In this document: one piece after another, positions 13,992-17,203 of the stretch
Layout of the letters: each line of letters opens with the position of its first letter
Position numbering within the stretch: position 1 is the stretch's first letter
Assembly (NCBI GenBank): GCA_937921835.1
Contig: CAKZVG010000299.1
Coordinates: forward strand, 1 to 17,203
Reading direction: 5' to 3'
Length of the DNA stretch: 17,203 nucleotides
DNA from: an uncultured Bryobacteraceae bacterium
GTDB lineage: Bacteria > Acidobacteriota > Terriglobia > Bryobacterales > Bryobacteraceae
Made by a program: the position numbers and the translations under genes
The notes under the pieces: model-generated
The model's input: the letters and a program-made list of their open reading frames with translations, nothing else
Told to the model about the DNA's origin: nothing
Databases searched by the model: none

Positions 13992-15001
13992 AAATGGAGC
14001 CGGTTCTCGTACTGCTGCACACGGAAGCGGACGGCGCGCTCGCCAAAGCCGCACTCGAGGTGCTCGCCGCGGCCGTCGCCGGCCGTGCTCCGGTGGATGT
14101 TGGACTTGTGGGGAGCGTGGTGCAACCCGCCGCGGACCGCGTCGCCGGATGCGGCGCGCGGCGCTTCCTTGCCGTCGAAGGAGAAGAGTTTGCCCAGCCG
14201 CGCTACGCCACCGACGCCGCCGCCGCCGAAGCGCTGGCGCGCGCCTCCGGAGCGCCGCTGATCTTCGCCCCGGCGTCCTCGCGCTGGATGCGCGTCCTGC
14301 CCGGCGTGGCGCACCGCCTCGGCGGATGCGCCGACACGCACGTCACCTCGCTGTCGCGACAGGACGGCAAGCCGGTCATCACGCGCTGGTACTACCGCCA
14401 GCGGATGGAAGCCGCCCTGGAGCGCGCCGCGCGCCCGTGGGTGATCCTGCTCGAGAGCGGCTGTTACGAAGCCTGGTCCGGCGCGCCGGGTACGGCGCGG
14501 CTTGAAAGGCTCCCGGTTACGGCCGCGCCGCGCACGCGCGTCGAAGGCGTGCAGGCGCCCCAGAGCGGCCAGCAGACCATCCGCCCCGACGCCGCGCTGC
14601 TGTTCGTCGCCGGCGCCGGCTGGACCAAGAACCAGGCCGATGGGAAGCCGCACGTCGCGGAAGCCGAGAAGCTGATCCTCGAATTTCTCGACCGGACGCA
14701 GTGTTCGCTTGGCAGCAGCAAGTCGCTGGTGGACCTGAGCGGCGAAGGCCAGGCGGTGCTCGGCTTCCTCTCGCATCTGAATCAGGTGGGGCAGACCGGC
14801 TCGACCCCGCGCCACCCGAAAGGGCTGGCCACTTGCTGCCACGGCGAGGAACCGCACGTGGTGGGCTGGCGTTTCGTCACCGAGCGGCGTGCCGTGAATC
14901 TGGACGCCAACTGCGGCTGGGCGCGCGGCAAAGCCGACGTCGTCTATGTGGCGGACGCCTTCGCCGTCATGGCCAAGCTCAACGAGTTGCTGCGATCCTA
15001 G
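13988..15001 (+). CDS. etfA: Electron transfer flavoprotein alpha subunit, divergent type
   Basis: A 337-residue protein starting at ATG 13988, overlapping the etfB stop by ATGA. The C-terminal FAD domain is recognisable: LLFVAGAGW (204-212), GSSKSLVD (242-249), NQVGQTGS (265-272), CCHGEEPH (283-290) and AVNLD (302-306). Against canonical EtfA the AGRGL arginine is replaced by alanine (AGAGW), and the usual SR is SK. The SGAIQH loop becomes HGEEPH, keeping only glycine and the final histidine; the QVGQTG motif and the asparagine of INKDP are kept. FAD binding is likely, but flavin potential or partner may differ. Function: electron transfer from dehydrogenases to a downstream acceptor. No ETF:quinone oxidoreductase or acyl-CoA dehydrogenase gene is nearby, so the partner is unknown. 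Confidence 0.82.
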   Translation: MKMEPVLVLLHTEADGALAKAALEVLAAAVAGRAPVDVGLVGSVVQPAADRVAGCGARRFLAVEGEEFAQPRYATDAAAAEALARASGAPLIFAPASSRWMRVLPGVAHRLGGCADTHVTSLSRQDGKPVITRWYYRQRMEAALERAARPWVILLESGCYEAWSGAPGTARLERLPVTAAPRTRVEGVQAPQSGQQTIRPDAALLFVAGAGWTKNQADGKPHVAEAEKLILEFLDRTQCSLGSSKSLVDLSGEGQAVLGFLSHLNQVGQTGSTPRHPKGLATCCHGEEPHVVGWRFVTERRAVNLDANCGWARGKADVVYVADAFAVMAKLNELLRS

Positions 15002-15030
15002 GCGACTCGCCCGCGCCCGGCCGGCCGCCG

Positions 15031-15699
15031 CTAGCGGAACTTGCGCTTGACGTCCGGCCAGAATTCCTTCAACAGATTCCGGCAGGCGTCGTAGCCCAGG
15101 TTGAGCGAGCCGCGCGCCAGCGCGTCGCGAGGGCTGTTGCGGGGCTCCGGATACCAGGCGTTCTGAAAAAACGCGGCCGAGTAAGCCGCGGCGATGCGCG
15201 GTACGGCCACCATCCGTCCGCCGCGATCCCTGTGCGCCACGAAGGTGCTGCCGACGGCGTGCCGGGCCCGGCTGAAGAAGCCGTTGCAATCGCACCGCCG
15301 GTAGTGCGAATCGACGCTCATGGCGATGTCCAGCCCCATCCGGATGGTCGAACGCGCCGTGAAGCGCAGCGCGCGCGAGCCGGACCGCCGGCCGAATCCC
15401 CTTGCGCCGTCCCACTCTTCCGGGTTGTCGCGCGCCTGATCCCAGCCTGCGCCGGCGAGCGTCCCGAGGTGAGCGACCGGGCCGTAGGTGTCGCGCAGAT
15501 ACTGCTCAAACTTATCCTTCGGCGTCAGGGGCGCCGGGATGTTGATGGTGGAGCGCGGGATCGGGAGCAGCCCACGTTCGGGGCGCGCCGCGGGCGCGGG
15601 ACCGCTGCTCTCCCGCTCCCCGGCCGCCGCCTGCGCCGCAAGCGGAGCGGCCGCGAGCGCCGCCAGCGCCAGCGCGGCCAGCCGCCGCTCTATCCTCAT
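15031..15699 (-). CDS. Exported protein of unknown function
   Basis: A 222-residue protein with a clear signal peptide (residues 1 to about 23, ending PLAAQA). A proline- and alanine-rich stretch follows, then a conserved-looking domain from about residue 60. It contains DKFEQYLRDTYGP, GAGWDQARDNPEEW, GFGRRSGSR, a Cys-X-Cys pair in RRCDCNGFFSR (Cys136, Cys138) and a late Cys206 in LGYDACRNLL. I recall similar unnamed proteins in Acidobacteria but know no function. ATG 15699 is preceded by GGGAGG with a seven-base spacer, so the start is well supported. It is convergent with etfA (29-base gap holding short inverted repeats but no T tract) and divergent from the BASS transporter gene. A structural or envelope role is possible, not shown. 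Confidence 0.8.
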   Translation of the reverse strand: MRIERRLAALALAALAAAPLAAQAAAGERESSGPAPAARPERGLLPIPRSTINIPAPLTPKDKFEQYLRDTYGPVAHLGTLAGAGWDQARDNPEEWDGARGFGRRSGSRALRFTARSTIRMGLDIAMSVDSHYRRCDCNGFFSRARHAVGSTFVAHRDRGGRMVAVPRIAAAYSAAFFQNAWYPEPRNSPRDALARGSLNLGYDACRNLLKEFWPDVKRKFR

Positions 15700-15826
15700 G
15701 CCGGCACCTCCCGGACAGATTCAAGAATACCAGTTCCAGGCGCGGAAGCTTCCGCCGCGCCCCCGGACACGCGGTGCTCCCGGCTCCTCGCGCCGGGCGC
15801 ATCCCACGGCGGACCGGGCGGTCCGC

Positions 15827-15832
15827 TATAAT
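15827..15832 (+). promoter_or_regulatory. -10 box of the BASS transporter gene (near-leaderless)
   Basis: A perfect TATAAT is followed by ten bases and then ATG 15843. Transcription would start about four bases before the ATG, so the GGCGGGA just upstream would not be in the mRNA. No clear -35 hexamer is present. Confidence 0.5.
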
Positions 15833-15842
15833 CGGCGGGAAC

Positions 15843-16955
15843 ATGCAACGGAGCCTTCTCTACGCCGCCATCGCGGCCGCCGTGGCTGCGGGCGCATCCT
15901 GGACCGCGGGCGCCTACGTCTGGACTGGTCCGGCCTTAATCGCGCTGTTCGGTGCCCTGGCGGTTTACGTGCGCGCCTTCGAGGCCACCAAGGGCTTTTC
16001 GTTCACGCTGTGGGTCTTCGCTTTCGTCGCCGCGTCGATGTTCTACCCCGCCGCCTTCGTTTCCTGGGGGAGCTTCGAGCTCAAAACCCTGATCGTGCCG
16101 CTCATCCAGGTGATCATGTTCGGCATGGGCACCCGCCTGAGCCTGTCGGACTTCGGGCGCGTCTTCAGCATGCCCAAGCCGGTGTTCATCTGCATGTTCT
16201 TGCAGTTCACGGTCATGCCGCTGACCGGCTTCGCGCTGGCCAAGCTGTTCGGCTTCGAGCCGGAGGTCGCCGCGGGCGTGATTCTGATCGGCTCCTGCTC
16301 GGCGGGGGTGGCTTCGAACGTGATGGTGTATCTCGCCAAGGGCAGCATCGCGCTGGCGGTGACCATGACCACCTGCTCGACGCTCATGGCGCCGGTGATG
16401 ACGCCTTTCGCCATGAAAGTGCTGGCCGGACAATACGTCCCCATCAATTTCCTGAACATGATGGTGGAGATCATCCAGATGATCATTCTGCCGGTGTTCG
16501 GCGGTCTGTTCTTCAACAAGATCTTCCACGGAAAGGTGGGATGGCTCGACCGCGCGCTGCCGGTGGTTTCCATGGCCGGCATCTGCTTCATCATCGCCAT
16601 CATCACGGCCCTGTCGCGCGACAAGCTGCTCGAGGTCGGGCTGCTGCTGATCCTGGCCGCCATGCTGCACAACTGCGTCGGCTACCTGCTCGGATACTGG
16701 GGTTCGAAGGCCTTCGGCCTGGAAGAAATCGCGGCGCGGACGGTGGCCTTCGAGGTCGGACTGCAAAACGGCGGCATGGCCTCGGGGCTCGCCATCAATG
16801 TTCTCAAGAGTTCCGACGCCGCGCTGGCCCCCGCCATCTTCGGCCCATGGATGAATATCTCGGGCTCGGCTCTCGCCTCCTACTGGCGCCGCAAGCCGGT
16901 CGACGATCCCTTCCGCGCCGCCCGCCCGGATTCCGTGACGGCCGCGCGCGGCTGA
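15843..16955 (+). CDS. BASS-family (bile acid:Na+ symporter-like) transporter
   Basis: A 370-residue membrane protein of the SBF/BASS family with about ten hydrophobic spans. Typical segments are GMGTRLSLSDF near the middle of the first half (after a span ending QVIMF), the proline-containing FTVMPLTGFAL span, the sodium-site stretch GSCSAGVASNVMVYLAKG and a second crossover-like segment VGLQNGGMASGLA in the C-terminal half. Known members import bile acids, pyruvate or ketopantoate with sodium. The N-terminal 70 residues form two extra hydrophobic segments before the canonical core. The substrate is unknown; organic anions are likely. ATG 15843 is preferred over an in-frame upstream start at 15774 because the extra residues are arginine-rich and a TATAAT box lies between the two starts. 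It is a single-gene unit. Confidence 0.88.
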   Translation: MQRSLLYAAIAAAVAAGASWTAGAYVWTGPALIALFGALAVYVRAFEATKGFSFTLWVFAFVAASMFYPAAFVSWGSFELKTLIVPLIQVIMFGMGTRLSLSDFGRVFSMPKPVFICMFLQFTVMPLTGFALAKLFGFEPEVAAGVILIGSCSAGVASNVMVYLAKGSIALAVTMTTCSTLMAPVMTPFAMKVLAGQYVPINFLNMMVEIIQMIILPVFGGLFFNKIFHGKVGWLDRALPVVSMAGICFIIAIITALSRDKLLEVGLLLILAAMLHNCVGYLLGYWGSKAFGLEEIAARTVAFEVGLQNGGMASGLAINVLKSSDAALAPAIFGPWMNISGSALASYWRRKPVDDPFRAARPDSVTAARG

Positions 16956-17028
16956 GCCCGGGCCCGGCGCGGATCTTTCCCGGACGGCGTGGTGTGATTT
17001 CACGCGCCGGATGCGGGAGAATCGAAGT

Positions 17029-17203
17029 ATGGGCGTGTTGCCGCTGTTCCTGTTGCTGCTGGCCGCGGGCGATTTGCGCGCGGGTGTCGCCCTGCTGGTT
17101 GGGGAACCGTTCGGCCGCTTCGGCTGGTTTAACCCCACCGGCCACGCCGCGGTGTACCTCTCCCGCGTCTGCGCGGAATCGCCGGTCGAGTTGCGGCGTT
17201 GCA
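17029..17203 (+). CDS. Exported protein of unknown function (partial, C-terminus cut by window edge)
   Basis: The frame is open from ATG 17029 to the right edge (58 complete codons). It begins with a short signal peptide (MGVLPLFLLLLAAG, cleavage probably after RAG) and continues with ALLVGEPFGRFGWFNPTGHA and VYLSRVCAESPVELRRC. GGGAGA lies nine bases before the ATG. I recall similar unnamed exported proteins in Acidobacteria, but no function can be given from the fragment. It is 73 bases downstream of the BASS transporter stop. That gap contains GC-rich inverted repeats but no clear terminator. Confidence 0.65.
   Translation, partial: MGVLPLFLLLLAAGDLRAGVALLVGEPFGRFGWFNPTGHAAVYLSRVCAESPVELRRC

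Noticed and set aside
1..17203. CRISPR arrays, tRNA or rRNA genes, insertion sequences, prophage genes or riboswitches
   Set aside because: No regularly spaced repeats, cloverleaf-like segments, transposase or phage motifs, or long structured leaders were seen on either strand by eye.

Overview
This is a GC-rich bacterial window with a densely packed gene layout. The gene content suggests Acidobacteriota, probably the Bryobacter/Solibacter side. The main reasons are a DNA-binding regulator of a type I associate with that phylum, two secreted DUF1080 (3-keto-disaccharide hydrolase) proteins, a Tat-exported Gfo/Idh/MocA oxidoreductase and several exported proteins of unknown function. This placement is inferred from family recognition alone. 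I see no rRNA, tRNA, CRISPR array, insertion sequence or phage gene, and no gap longer than about 150 bases lacks a gene.

Layout. Bases 1-1320 (minus strand) hold the start of a 2-oxoacid:ferredoxin oxidoreductase operon, with the ferredoxin subunit first and then the alpha subunit, which runs off the left edge. Bases 1398-3277 (minus) hold a winged-helix regulator coupled by a GTGA overlap to an RsuA/RluB-type pseudouridine synthase. Bases 3374-4732 (plus) hold a secreted DUF1080 protein and a KDPG/KHG aldolase. Bases 4743-5225 (minus) encode a small exported protein of unknown function, divergent from an arsR-arsC pair (5315-6168). arsR has a near-consensus promoter with a palindrome over its -10 box. 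arsC has an apparent frameshift one codon before its catalytic cysteine and an unexpected signal-peptide-like N terminus.

Bases 6272-13095 hold a five-gene minus-strand run: fabD, a second DUF1080, a GT39-like membrane glycosyltransferase, a secreted GH36 alpha-galactosidase-like enzyme and the Tat-exported Gfo/Idh/MocA oxidoreductase. Divergent from fabD lies an electron transfer flavoprotein pair (etfB-etfA, 13179-15001) whose cofactor-binding motifs differ from canonical ETFs. The window ends with a convergent exported protein of unknown function (15031-15699), a BASS-type transporter (15843-16955) and the first 58 codons of another exported protein.

Functional picture. Two secreted DUF1080 proteins, an exported sugar-type dehydrogenase, a secreted alpha-galactosidase and a KDPG aldolase together suggest extracytoplasmic glycan breakdown, possibly through 3-keto intermediates, feeding an Entner-Doudoroff-type step. 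The 2-oxoacid:ferredoxin oxidoreductase and the divergent ETF indicate low-potential or flavin-based electron handling. Several genes have a -10-like box only 7-10 bases before the start codon, which points to leaderless or near-leaderless transcription.
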